A model generated the notes under the pieces. It saw only the letters and a list, made by a program, of their open reading frames with translations, searched no databases and had not been told where the DNA came from. A stretch of DNA of 51,096 nucleotides from Mycobacteriaceae bacterium (GTDB lineage: Bacteria; Pseudomonadota; Gammaproteobacteria; Burkholderiales; Burkholderiaceae_D). The stretch lies in NCBI GenBank assembly GCA_903970145.1, contig CAJCHO010000133.1:1-51096 (forward strand), in the 5' to 3' direction. Positions 33,898 to 42,888 of the stretch are shown here, one piece after another (position 1 is the first letter of the stretch; the number at the start of each line of letters is the position of its first letter). The position numbers and the translations under genes were made by a program.

Positions 33898-34302
33898 ATG
33901 AAGAGCTTCCTGATCTGCTATGTCGTCGCGCTTCTGGTTTTTTGCGCGCTCGATGCGCTCTGGCTTGGCGTGTTCGCGTATGACTTCTACCAGCAGCAGA
34001 TCGGCAGCCTATTGTTGCCGCATCCGAACTTCGTTGCTGCGGCCGCTTTTTACCTGGTGTTTCTGGCGGGTGTCGTGGTTTTTGTGGTGCAACCCGCGAT
34101 CAGCGCCCACAGCCTGCCGCGTGCGGTCTTCATGGGCGCGCTGTTTGGTCTGATCACCTATGCCACCTACGACGTCACCAATCTGGCGACTCTGCGCGGC
34201 TGGACCGAATGCGTGGTGGCCGCCGACCTTGCCTGGGGCGCCTTCGTGACCGGATGCGCCGCCGCTGCCGCCTATATCGCCCACTCCTTCACGACCCATT
34301 AG
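33898..34302 (+). CDS. DUF2177 family membrane protein
   Basis: A 134-residue inner-membrane protein with four hydrophobic segments. Signature pieces are ICYVVALLVFCALDALWLGVFA near the N-terminus and GALFGLITYATYDVTNLATLRGW, the YATYDxTNLATL motif characteristic of DUF2177. The ATG at 33898 is preceded by ACAGGAAAA. No function is known for the family. It is a single-gene unit: divergent from the crotonase gene and ending 8 bp from the convergent binding-protein gene. Confidence 0.88.
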   Translation: MKSFLICYVVALLVFCALDALWLGVFAYDFYQQQIGSLLLPHPNFVAAAAFYLVFLAGVVVFVVQPAISAHSLPRAVFMGALFGLITYATYDVTNLATLRGWTECVVAADLAWGAFVTGCAAAAAYIAHSFTTH

Positions 34303-34310
34303 TCGGCGGT

Positions 34311-35456
34311 TCAGGGCACGAGGTGCCAAGCCTGATGGTCGATCTCGACCATCAGGCGTGCCCTTTGATCGAGTCCGAGATGGTCGCTCTGGCTCATATT
34401 GACCACGCCATTGGTCGTCGCCAGATCCCTGGTGGCCTCGAGTGCATCGCGCAGGGCGATCCGGAACTCGGGAGTGCCGGGACGTGCCTTCTTCAGGGCA
34501 ATCGGAATTGCCCGTTCGAGCAGCAGTCCCGCATCCCAGGCGTACGAGGCGAACGCAGCGACACTGCCGCTGCCGTAGCGTTCTTCGTAGCGCCTCACAA
34601 AGGCGAGCGCACTTTTTTTGACCGGATTGCTGTCGGGCAGTTGTGCGGCGACCATCACGGGCCCTGTCGCCAGAAAAGTGCCATCGCAGTCGCTTGCACA
34701 CACGCGCAGAAAGTCGCGATTGGCCACGCCATGGTTGTGATAGATGCGCGCCTTGAATCCGCGCGCAACCAGGGCCTTGACGGGGGTCGTCGCCGGCGTA
34801 CCCGAGGCGCCGATAACCACCGCATCGGGCTGGGCTGCGATTATTCTGAGAATCTGGCCGGTCACACTCTGGTCGCGGCTGGAAAAGCGTTCGTTGGCAA
34901 GCACGCGGATCTGGCGCAGTTCGGCAAACTTGCTGACTTCGTCATAAAACGCATCGCCAAGCGCATCCGCGAAGCCGATGAACGCCATGGTCTTGACACC
35001 ATGATCGCTCATGTCCGCTGCGATGGCAGTGGCCATCATGACGTCCGTCTGCGGAGTCTTGAACATCCAGCGGCGATTCGCGTCGATCGGTTCAATGATG
35101 CGATTTGATGAGGCAAGGCTGATGGCCGCGACATGGAGTTCGCCGAGCACCGGTAGCAGGGCCAGAGAGTTGGGAGTCGTTGAGGACCCGATCAGCACGT
35201 CAACGTGCTCCTCGCTTGCCAGCTTGCGTGCATTGGTCACGGCGCTGGTCGTATCGGACGCATCGTCAAGGACGATATACTCGATTTTCTGGCCGGCGAT
35301 TTCGCGCGGCAAAAGCTCAATCGTATTTTTCTCGGGCAGGCCGAGCGACGCGGCAGGTCCGGTCGATGAGATCGTCACACCGACGCGCACTTGGGCGCAC
35401 AATGGCGTCGACAGCAGGTCCATGAGGACCAGAAGGCAAAGCCAGATCCCTTTCAT
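34311..35456 (-). CDS. Liv-type ABC substrate-binding protein, paralogue 1 of the second locus
   Basis: A 381-residue periplasmic binding protein. The signal peptide (MKGIWLCLLVLMDLLSTPLCAQ) is followed by [23 protein letters not shown], the family start. It is clearly paralogous to the binding protein at 41361-42521: both share [27 protein letters not shown] and long later stretches. The ATG at 35456 follows a GGGGAGACC site. It lies apart from the transporter genes, on the far side of the divergent P450/SMP-30 pair, as a single gene. It may give the transporter a second ligand specificity. Its mature part has two extra Cys residues near CASDCDGT not present in the paralogue. Confidence 0.9.
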   Translation of the reverse strand: MKGIWLCLLVLMDLLSTPLCAQVRVGVTISSTGPAASLGLPEKNTIELLPREIAGQKIEYIVLDDASDTTSAVTNARKLASEEHVDVLIGSSTTPNSLALLPVLGELHVAAISLASSNRIIEPIDANRRWMFKTPQTDVMMATAIAADMSDHGVKTMAFIGFADALGDAFYDEVSKFAELRQIRVLANERFSSRDQSVTGQILRIIAAQPDAVVIGASGTPATTPVKALVARGFKARIYHNHGVANRDFLRVCASDCDGTFLATGPVMVAAQLPDSNPVKKSALAFVRRYEERYGSGSVAAFASYAWDAGLLLERAIPIALKKARPGTPEFRIALRDALEATRDLATTNGVVNMSQSDHLGLDQRARLMVEIDHQAWHLVP

Positions 35457-35588
35457 GGTGATGGTCTCCCCGTTTGGCTCGAGCCTGGTTGAATGCGCCA
35501 ATCCTTGGATGCTAGACCCGCGCACCGCGCTGTCAAGCAGGCCGCTCGCGGCCAGTCGCCATCGACCCACTTTGCGGCGGGCGCTTCG

Positions 35589-36848
35589 ATGAACGGTGAC
35601 TTCATCTCGTCAGACAGCGCCAGTCTCGATGCGACGAACTTCGATCTGCGCGACCTGCCGCCGCAGTTTTACGAAGATCCCTATCCGATCTATCGGCGCC
35701 TGCGCGAACAAGCGCCGGTATTGCGTCTGCCCGATGGCAGTGTCTTTCTGACGCGCTATCGCGACGTTCTGGCCGTCTACAAGGACGCGCAGGGCTTTAG
35801 TTCCGACAAGGTCCGGGAGTTCGCGCCCAAGTTCGGAGACAGTCCGCTCTTTGAGCACCACACCACGAGCCTGGTGTTCAACGATCCGCCACTACATACC
35901 CGTGTGCGCCGACCGATCATCAGCGCCTTGTCCATCAAGGCGATCGAACGCCTCAAAGCCGGCCTCATCGAGCGCGTCGATGCGCTGCTCGACTCCATGC
36001 AGGAGCGATCACAGGTGGATCTGATTGAGGATTTTGCGGCCGCCATACCACTCGAGATCATTGGCAACCTCTTTGACGTGCCGCGGACCGAGCGTGCACC
36101 GCTGCGCGACTGGTCGCTGGCGATACTCGGAGCACTCGAGCCGAGCCTGTCCGAAGAGCAGCTCGCGCGCGGCAATCGCGCGGTCAGCCAGATGAGCGAG
36201 TACCTGCGCGGCCTGATCGTCCAGAGACGAAACCACCCAGGCGATCCAGAAAGCGACGTGCTTACCCGCCTGATCGAGGCGGGGATGGGCGCGACGCAAC
36301 TGTCAGAAAAAGAGCTCGTGCAGAACTGCATCTTCATTCTGAATGCCGGACACGAAACCACCACCAATCTGATCGGCAACAGCCTGCACGCCCTTACCCG
36401 CTGGCCCGATGAACGCGCGCGTCTGATTGCCGAGCCCGGCCTGATCGATAGTGCCGTTGAGGAATTCCTGCGTTTTGAGAGCTCAAACCAGCTCGGCAAT
36501 CGAATCACCACAGGCCCCTGCAGCATCGGCGACACGGTGCTCGCAGTACACACGCGCGTCCATCTGGGCATTGGCGCGGCCAATCGCGACCCCGAGCAGT
36601 TCCCGGATCCGGAGCGGCTTGATCTCGCACGCACACCCAATCGCCACCTGGCATTTGGCTCTGGCATCCATCAGTGCGCGGGCATGAATCTGGCACGGCT
36701 CGAGGCAGCGCTTGCCATCGCACGCTTTCTGGCGCGCTTTCCGAACTACCGGCTCGGCGACACCTGCGTGCGCGGCGGGCGGGCGCGTTTTCGCGGATTT
36801 CTCAAGCTGCCCTGTGACACGGGCAAGGCACATCATCATCGACCATGA
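35589..36848 (+). CDS. Cytochrome P450 monooxygenase
   Basis: A 419-residue soluble bacterial P450. The I-helix oxygen-activating motif is NAGHETTTN (262-270), the K-helix ExxR is EEFLRF (E292/R295) and the heme-thiolate loop is FGSGIHQCAGMNLARLE with Cys363. The N-terminus LRDLPPQFYEDPYPIYRRLRE is typical of class I P450s that use separate ferredoxin and reductase; neither is encoded nearby. The ATG at 35589 is the first start next to the conserved region. The gene is divergent from the binding-protein gene and ends in an ATGA overlap with the SMP-30 gene, so the two enzymes are coupled and probably act in one pathway. Confidence 0.94.
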   Translation: MNGDFISSDSASLDATNFDLRDLPPQFYEDPYPIYRRLREQAPVLRLPDGSVFLTRYRDVLAVYKDAQGFSSDKVREFAPKFGDSPLFEHHTTSLVFNDPPLHTRVRRPIISALSIKAIERLKAGLIERVDALLDSMQERSQVDLIEDFAAAIPLEIIGNLFDVPRTERAPLRDWSLAILGALEPSLSEEQLARGNRAVSQMSEYLRGLIVQRRNHPGDPESDVLTRLIEAGMGATQLSEKELVQNCIFILNAGHETTTNLIGNSLHALTRWPDERARLIAEPGLIDSAVEEFLRFESSNQLGNRITTGPCSIGDTVLAVHTRVHLGIGAANRDPEQFPDPERLDLARTPNRHLAFGSGIHQCAGMNLARLEAALAIARFLARFPNYRLGDTCVRGGRARFRGFLKLPCDTGKAHHHRP

Positions 36849-37705
36849 GCAATGACATCAAGCCGCTGACGACCGAGCGCCTGCTTGCCGGCCTGTGCTT
36901 TCCCGAATCACCGCGTTGGCATCAGGGCGAGCTCTGGTTTTCCGACATGGTGGATCGAAAAGTCGCAAGCGTCGATCTGGCGCGACGACGCACGGACCAT
37001 TTCGAGGTCCCGGCCCAGCCTTCCGGACTAGGCTGGCAACCCGACGGACGGCTGCTGGTCGTCTCCATGCATGATCGGCGTCTGATGCGCTGGGATGGCC
37101 GGCAACTGGAACTCGTCGCTGACCTGTCCCGTCTGGCCCACTTTCATTGCAATGACATGCTTGTCGACCGGACAGGTGCGGCCTACATCGGCAACTTTGG
37201 TTACGACAACGTGGCGCGCGCGACACCGCGTACGACCGTCCTGATACGAGTTGAACCCGATGGCAGCGCGCGAGCGGTCGCCGATGAATTGATGTTTCCA
37301 AATGGTATGGCAATCACCGAAGACGGCACCACGCTGCTCGTCGCCGAAACCATGGCTGAGCGCGTTAGCGCCTACCGGATCGACGCAGACGGCGGCCTAT
37401 CGGCACGGCGTAGCTTCGCGCGCATCGAAGGTTCCAGTCCCGATGGGCTGTGCCTGGACGCCGCCGGCGCCATCTGGATGGCCTCGCCGATCCAGCGGGC
37501 AGTCCTGCGTATCGAAGAGGGTGGGCGCATCACCCATCGCATAGCCTGCGAGAACCAGGCGCTCGCGTGCATGCTTGGGGGTCCCGAACGCCGCACCCTG
37601 TTCGTACTTTCGGCTCCGCTGGTACGCGCCGAAAAAGCACGCGCCATGCGTGCCGGCGCGATCGACTTCGTCGAAGTCGAAGTCGCCGGTGCCGGGCTGC
37701 CATAG
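36845..37705 (+). CDS. SMP-30/gluconolactonase-like hydrolase
   Basis: A 286-residue six-bladed beta-propeller enzyme of the SMP-30/gluconolactonase/LRE-like family. Expected metal-site parts are the early Glu in CFPESPRWHQGELWFSDM, the Asn in FHCNDMLVDRTGAAYIGNFGYD, and the Asn and Asp in LMFPNGMAITEDG and SSPDGLCLDAAGAIW. The ATG overlaps the P450 stop. Family members hydrolyse lactones; a lactone formed after P450 hydroxylation is a reasonable but unproven substrate. It ends 57 bp from the convergent ATPase gene. Confidence 0.9.
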   Translation: MSNDIKPLTTERLLAGLCFPESPRWHQGELWFSDMVDRKVASVDLARRRTDHFEVPAQPSGLGWQPDGRLLVVSMHDRRLMRWDGRQLELVADLSRLAHFHCNDMLVDRTGAAYIGNFGYDNVARATPRTTVLIRVEPDGSARAVADELMFPNGMAITEDGTTLLVAETMAERVSAYRIDADGGLSARRSFARIEGSSPDGLCLDAAGAIWMASPIQRAVLRIEEGGRITHRIACENQALACMLGGPERRTLFVLSAPLVRAEKARAMRAGAIDFVEVEVAGAGLP

Positions 37706-37762
37706 ATCGCGGCCTCGAAGAATCGGCCGTCTGGAGTGCGTGCGGGCGCGACCCGGCCTGGA

Positions 37763-38512
37763 TCAGCGCAAGGCAGGCTTGCCCAGCCCGAGATAGCTCT
37801 CTACCACCCGTTCATTGATAGCGAGTTCGCGCGCCGGACCTTCGAGCGCCAGATCACCGGTCTCGAGCACGTAGCCATAGTCGGCGATCTGCAGCGCAGC
37901 GCGCGCATTCTGCTCGACCAGCAGCATCGCCACGCCCGTGGTGCGCAGCTCGTCGATGATCCGGAAAATCCCGCGCACCACCAGCGGTGCCAGGCCCAGA
38001 CTCGGTTCATCGAGCAGCAAAAGGCGCGGTCGTCCCATCAGTGCACGACCTAGGGCAAGCATCTGGCGCTCACCGCCCGAGAGGGTGTTAGCCGCCTGGT
38101 TGATGCGTTCCTGAAGGCGCGGGAATAGCGAAAAAACGCGCTCAAGCCCGTCGTCCCAAGCCGGCTCGCGAGCCCGATAGCGCCGGAACGCGCCCAAACG
38201 CAGATTGTCGATGACACTCATGCTGCCAAAGAGCTCGCGACGCTCCGGAACCAGCGCGATGCCGGCGGCCACGCGCTCTTCGACATCCCATTCTCCGATT
38301 CGCTCACCCTGATAACGCACCTCGCCAGCACAGGAAGCGCCGGTCGGCAAGGCACCCATCAGGGCATTCAAAAGCGTTGATTTGCCGGCACCGTTGGCGC
38401 CGATCACCGTGACGATTTGTCCCGGCGCCACGCGCAACTTCATGCCATGCAGCGCTTCGACCTTGCCATAGCGGGCATTCAAGGGGCCCGCTTCGAGAAT
38501 TACTTCATCCAT
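37763..38512 (-). CDS. Liv-type ABC transporter ATP-binding protein (LivF-like)
   Basis: A 249-residue ATPase starting [24 protein letters not shown]. Walker A is GANGAGKST, the signature [19 protein letters not shown] and Walker [14 protein letters not shown], the latter typical of LivF. The ATG at 38512 overlaps the end of the LivM-LivG fusion gene by 8 bp. It is the last gene of the minus-strand transporter operon binding protein-livH-livMG-livF and pairs with the LivG half of the fusion. Confidence 0.91.
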   Translation of the reverse strand: MDEVILEAGPLNARYGKVEALHGMKLRVAPGQIVTVIGANGAGKSTLLNALMGALPTGASCAGEVRYQGERIGEWDVEERVAAGIALVPERRELFGSMSVIDNLRLGAFRRYRAREPAWDDGLERVFSLFPRLQERINQAANTLSGGERQMLALGRALMGRPRLLLLDEPSLGLAPLVVRGIFRIIDELRTTGVAMLLVEQNARAALQIADYGYVLETGDLALEGPARELAINERVVESYLGLGKPALR

Positions 38513-40313
38513 GATCGGGCACCGACTCTTCGAGCTCGCCCAGATAGGCCTCGCGCACCAGCGGATTGGCACTGACCTCGCCGGGCGTGCCCTCGGCGAG
38601 CAGGCTACCGAAATTCATCACGATCAGATGGTCGGTCAGACTCATCACCAGTTCCATGTCGTGCTCGACAAGGAGAATGCTCATCCCTTCGGCACGCAAC
38701 TGGCGCAGCACCTCGGCCAGCGCCAGCTTCTCCTGGTAGCGCAAGCCGGCCGCGGGCTCGTCGAGCAGGAGCAACACCGGATCGAGGGCGAGCGCACGTG
38801 CAATCTCGAGAATGCGCTGCTGGCCAAGAGCAAGGTTGCCGGCCAGCTCGCCGGAAAACGAGCCCAGTCCGACGCGCTCGAGCTGGCGCTGCGCGCAGGC
38901 CATCAGGCGCGCTTCTTCCTTGCGATCGAGCCTGAGTGCCGCGCGCCACAGTCCAACGTCGCTGCGCAGGTGTGCACCCAATGCAACGTTCTCCAGTACG
39001 CTCATCCCCGGTAGCAACTGGACATGTTGAAACGTCCGCCCGATGCCCTGGCGCGCTATATGGCGCGGTGTCGCAGCATCGATGCGTTCGCCGCAAAAGC
39101 TCACAGCACCCGCCGACAGCGACAGCACTCCGGTGATGAGATTGAAGGTGGTGCTCTTGCCGGCGCCATTGGGCCCGATCAGACCGACGATCTCGCCCGC
39201 GCGCAATGCAAAGCTGACGTCGCTGACCGCAACGAGGCCGCCGAATTGCTTGCGCAGCCTGTCAACCTGCAGCACGATCTGGCGCGCCGCAGGTCGCGCC
39301 CGCGACTCGAGTGCGGCTGCGTCAGCGGCGTGCGGCAGCGCGCGTGCCGACTGCGCGCTGCCACCGAACCAGCGGGTGATGAGGGGCCACAAGCCGTCCG
39401 GCGCACGTTGCAGGAGAAACACCAAGAGCACGCCAAAGACGATGATCTCGAAGTTGCCGTTGCTGCCCAATAGACGCGGCAGAAGATCCTGCAGCTGATC
39501 CTTGGAGAGCGTGACCATGAAGGCGCCGAGCACGGCGCCCCAGACATGGCCGGCGCCGCCGGCCACGGCCATGAACAGATATTCGATACCGGCGTTAAGC
39601 CCGAAAGGCGTTGGATTGATCGAACGTTGCAAATGTGCGTACAGCCAGCCCGACACCGAGGCAAGGAGCGCCGCGTACACGAAGGCAACGATACGATAGT
39701 GGGCCGTATCGACGCCGAACGACTCGGCCATGCCGACGCCGCCGCGCAGGGCCCGGATGGCGCGACCGGGACGCGAATCGAGCAGATTGCGCGTAGCCAC
39801 GATGGCGAGCACGACGAACAGCCAGATGAGATAGAAAATGTCGCGGCCGTGCTCAAGCGAATAACCGAGCATGCGGATCGGCGGCAGACCATTGAGCCCA
39901 TCGTACTTGCCCAGGGCCTCCATGTTGCCAAACAGATAGAAAAAGCTGATTGACCAGGCGATCGTTCCGAGGGGCAGATAGTGTCCCGAGAGGCGCATCG
40001 TAATCGCGCCGATGCAATAAGCGAGTGCGGCGGTCAGCGCAAGGCCGATCGGCAGCGTCAGCCACGGCGAGAACCCATGCGCAATGCACAGATAACCAGT
40101 CGCGTAAGCGCCGATGCCAACGAAGGTCGCCTGACCAAATGAGGTCAGTCCGGCGATGCCGGTCAATAACACGAGGCCAAGCACGACCAGCGTCGAGAGG
40201 CCGATATAGTTCAGTAGCGTGATCCAGAACTCCGGGGTCGCCGGAATCAGTGGCAGGGCGGCCATGACTACGACGAATGCCAGGGCGCACCAAAAGCCGC
40301 GCGTGCGCTTCAC
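38505..40313 (-). CDS. Fused Liv-type permease and ATPase (LivM-LivG)
   Basis: A 602-residue fusion. Residues 1-320 are a LivM permease ([25 protein letters not shown]; loop [40 protein letters not shown]). A 25-residue Ala/Arg-rich linker follows, then a LivG ATPase from about 345 (Walker [11 protein letters not shown] at 380-388; signature region [17 protein letters not shown]; Walker [11 protein letters not shown]; switch [11 protein letters not shown]). The signature LALGQQ differs from the usual LSxGQ. The start is a GTG at 40313 that overlaps the LivH stop as GTGA; a longer in-frame start at 40352 would run into livH. The fusion ties one permease to one ATPase in a fixed ratio. Similar fusions are known, but the window's first Liv locus keeps these subunits separate. 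Confidence 0.92.
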   Translation of the reverse strand: MKRTRGFWCALAFVVVMAALPLIPATPEFWITLLNYIGLSTLVVLGLVLLTGIAGLTSFGQATFVGIGAYATGYLCIAHGFSPWLTLPIGLALTAALAYCIGAITMRLSGHYLPLGTIAWSISFFYLFGNMEALGKYDGLNGLPPIRMLGYSLEHGRDIFYLIWLFVVLAIVATRNLLDSRPGRAIRALRGGVGMAESFGVDTAHYRIVAFVYAALLASVSGWLYAHLQRSINPTPFGLNAGIEYLFMAVAGGAGHVWGAVLGAFMVTLSKDQLQDLLPRLLGSNGNFEIIVFGVLLVFLLQRAPDGLWPLITRWFGGSAQSARALPHAADAAALESRARPAARQIVLQVDRLRKQFGGLVAVSDVSFALRAGEIVGLIGPNGAGKSTTFNLITGVLSLSAGAVSFCGERIDAATPRHIARQGIGRTFQHVQLLPGMSVLENVALGAHLRSDVGLWRAALRLDRKEEARLMACAQRQLERVGLGSFSGELAGNLALGQQRILEIARALALDPVLLLLDEPAAGLRYQEKLALAEVLRQLRAEGMSILLVEHDMELVMSLTDHLIVMNFGSLLAEGTPGEVSANPLVREAYLGELEESVPDHG

Positions 40314-41347
40314 GGCTCCTCCTCGATGTGCGTGCCGGACATGGACCGCCACAGGAGAACCGGGATGATCAGCGTGAAGACGATCACTTCCTTGAAGGCA
40401 CTGGCCCAGAACGAGGAAAAGGATTCAAGCAGGCCCACAGCGAGTGCACCCACGGCAGCAATCGGAAAACTCGCGAGGCCACCGATGATCGCAGCGACAA
40501 AACCCTTTAGGCCAATCAGGAATCCCGAGTCATAATAGATGGTGGTGATAGGCGCAATCAGCATGCCTGACAGGGTGCCGATCAGCGCCGCGACGGCGAA
40601 AGTGAGCTGCCCGGACAGCGTGGTGCTGATGCCCATCAGACGCGCGCCACGCCGGTTCACTGCGGTGGCGCGCAAGGACTTGCCGTAGAGAGTCCGCTCG
40701 AAGAACAGGTAGAGCACTGCTATCAGCACCAGGCTCGCACTCACCACGAACAGGCTCTGACCGGAGATGGTGAGCGGCCCGACCGTCCATTGCCCCTCGA
40801 CAAAGGCCGGAGTACGCGATCCCTCAGCACCAAAAAACAGCAGGCCCAGACCGGTCATGGCGAAATGCACCCCGACCGAGACGATTAACAGGATCAGCAC
40901 CGAGGCATGGGCGACCGGCTGGTAGGCGACGCGGTACAGGATAGGACCCAGGGGAACGACCAGCACGAGCGTGAGCGCGACGTCGACCCAGAGCGGCAGC
41001 GCCTGGCTGCCCGCCCAGCGGGCCAGCAGCAGCGCGGCTGCCGGCAGTACCCCATAGAGCAGCAACGCACGCGCCAGTCCCCGCGTACGTCGCGCACGGA
41101 CCGCGCCTGCGCATTCCATCGCCAGCGCCAGCGCTCCCGCCCCGAGCAGCAGCCAGGCCGTGCCGGGGGTGCGCTGCGAAGTCAGGGCCGCGAGCGTCAG
41201 AGCCCCATAGGCGACGAACTCTCCCTGGGGGATGAAGATGACACGGGTTACCGTGAAAATCAGAACCAGCGCCAGGGCGAGCAGTACGCAAATCGCCGCG
41301 TTGACTATGCCGTCCTGGATAAGGATCAGCGCAATCGAGAAATCCAT
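40310..41347 (-). CDS. Liv-type ABC transporter permease (LivH-like)
   Basis: A 345-residue inner-membrane permease with about nine hydrophobic segments. Family signatures are [26 protein letters not shown] near residues 24-50, the cytoplasmic loop [26 protein letters not shown] and [21 protein letters not shown]. The segment around 75-120 ([21 protein letters not shown]) is longer and more Ala/Leu-rich than usual. ATG 41347 follows an in-frame TTG. The gene lies 13 bp after the binding-protein stop and ends in a GTGA overlap with the LivM-LivG fusion. Confidence 0.9.
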   Translation of the reverse strand: MDFSIALILIQDGIVNAAICVLLALALVLIFTVTRVIFIPQGEFVAYGALTLAALTSQRTPGTAWLLLGAGALALAMECAGAVRARRTRGLARALLLYGVLPAAALLLARWAGSQALPLWVDVALTLVLVVPLGPILYRVAYQPVAHASVLILLIVSVGVHFAMTGLGLLFFGAEGSRTPAFVEGQWTVGPLTISGQSLFVVSASLVLIAVLYLFFERTLYGKSLRATAVNRRGARLMGISTTLSGQLTFAVAALIGTLSGMLIAPITTIYYDSGFLIGLKGFVAAIIGGLASFPIAAVGALAVGLLESFSSFWASAFKEVIVFTLIIPVLLWRSMSGTHIEEEP

Positions 41348-41360
41348 CAAGCGCGGCGCA

Positions 41361-42521
41361 TTACTTCAGGAGCACCCACTTGCCATCCTTGATGGTCACC
41401 ATGACGCGCGCACGAGTGTCGAGGCCACTGTGGTCGGTGGCCGACATATTCACGACGCCATGGGTGATCGGCAGATCGCTGATTGCTTCGACGGCATCAC
41501 GCAGCGCACGTCGGAAGGCGGGCGTACCCGGTTGCGCATGCTTTAGTGCCTCGGGGATGGCGCGCTGGAGCATCAGGCCGGCATCGTAGAGATGCCCCCC
41601 GAAGTTGGCCACCGAACCCGGGCCGTGCGCGGCCTCGTAGAGGCGGGTGTAGACCACGCCGACCTGTTTGCATGGATTGGAGTCGGGCAACTGGGACGCG
41701 ACCAGCAAAGGGCCCGAGGGCAAAATGGTGCCCTCGACGTCCTTGCCGCCAACGCGCAGGAAGTCCGAGTTGGCAACGCCATGGGTCTGATAGATCACCC
41801 CCTTGTAGCCGCGCTCCTTGAGTGCCTTGGCGGGGGTCACAGCCGGGGTGCCCGAGCCGGCGATCAGGATCGCCTGGGGTTGTGCGGCCACGAGCTTCAA
41901 TGCCTGGGCGGTCACGCTGGTGTCGGTGCGCTGGAAGCTCTCGCTGGCAACAATCTTGATGTCGTGCGCAGCCGCGGCCCTGGAAAACTCGGCCAGCCAG
42001 CCCTGCCCGTAAGCGTCCGAGAAGCCGATGAAGCCGATACTCTTAATCTTGTTGGCCGCCATATGCTCGGCGATCGCCGAGGCCATCAGCGAGTCATTCT
42101 GCGGCGTCTTGAACACCCAGAAACGCTTGGCATCGATGGGGTCAACGATCTTGGCGCTGGCTGCCATGCTGATCAGGGGCGTCTGCAGCTCCGAGACCAC
42201 GTCGATCATCGCGAGCGAATTGGGCGTGATCGAAGAACCCAGCACGACATCGACATTGTCTTCACTGATCAGCTTGCGGGTGTTCTTGACTGCGGTCGTG
42301 ACATCCGAGGCATCGTCAAGCACGATGTACTCGATGTTCTGGCCGCCGATCTGCGCCGGCAGCAGCGAGATCGTGTTTTTTTGCGGAATCCCGAGCGAGG
42401 CCGCCGGGCCGGTGGCCGAGAGCGTGATGCCGACTTTGATTTGAGCGGCTGCCGGCAGGCTGATCAGGCCAAACGCGCATACGGCCACTGCGGCGCCCAG
42501 GGCGCGAATTGCTTGCGACAT
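41361..42521 (-). CDS. Liv-type ABC substrate-binding protein, paralogue 2 of the second locus
   Basis: A 386-residue periplasmic binding protein that heads the second transporter operon. The signal peptide ([26 protein letters not shown]) is followed by [24 protein letters not shown] strong ribosome-binding site (GAGGAGGAGAAC) precedes the ATG at 42521. It is a close paralogue of the protein encoded at 34311-35456. Family ligands include amino acids, aromatic acids and short amides; the nearby P450 and lactonase hint at a non-amino-acid ligand, but this is inference. Confidence 0.92.
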   Translation of the reverse strand: MSQAIRALGAAVAVCAFGLISLPAAAQIKVGITLSATGPAASLGIPQKNTISLLPAQIGGQNIEYIVLDDASDVTTAVKNTRKLISEDNVDVVLGSSITPNSLAMIDVVSELQTPLISMAASAKIVDPIDAKRFWVFKTPQNDSLMASAIAEHMAANKIKSIGFIGFSDAYGQGWLAEFSRAAAAHDIKIVASESFQRTDTSVTAQALKLVAAQPQAILIAGSGTPAVTPAKALKERGYKGVIYQTHGVANSDFLRVGGKDVEGTILPSGPLLVASQLPDSNPCKQVGVVYTRLYEAAHGPGSVANFGGHLYDAGLMLQRAIPEALKHAQPGTPAFRRALRDAVEAISDLPITHGVVNMSATDHSGLDTRARVMVTIKDGKWVLLK

Positions 42522-42888
42522 ATTGTTCTCCTCCTCTGAGCCGGTCCGATGGAGTCACCGGAACTGGCGATTTTCTACCACGTAGCGCCCGGGGCGCCAT
42601 CGGTAACTGCCCCAATCAGGCGCGTGCAAAGCCGCTTATCGGCTGACCGCTATCGTGATTCTGTTGGTGGGACTAGCATGATAGCGTGACGGTTTATTGG
42701 CTGGACGTGTTGTGCTTGGGCGACGAGGCGCGCTGCCAACTGTAAAAGCCGCGGCCGCTAGTCCGGGGAATCCGACCGGTCGTCCGAGCCGGGTCTTGGG
42801 CGCAACCCTTCTGTCCGGTGAACCGCCGAGCTCGGCTAGTATGATGCGAGCGCAAGATATGACGAGACCACACCAAAGGGAGTCAGCT
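42522..42888. other. Divergent intergenic region between binding protein and kinase genes
   Basis: This 367-bp gap is the longest gene-free stretch. It must hold the promoters of the transporter operon (minus) and the kinase gene (plus). I see a 6-bp GC-rich hairpin GCGCCC-G-GGGCGC (42585-42597) and a separated 7-bp inverted repeat CGCTATC (42648-42654)/GATAGCG (42680-42686), which could bind a regulator. An open frame from 42697 runs into the kinase but has no family-like sequence or good ribosome-binding site. No confident promoter was found. Confidence 0.5.
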
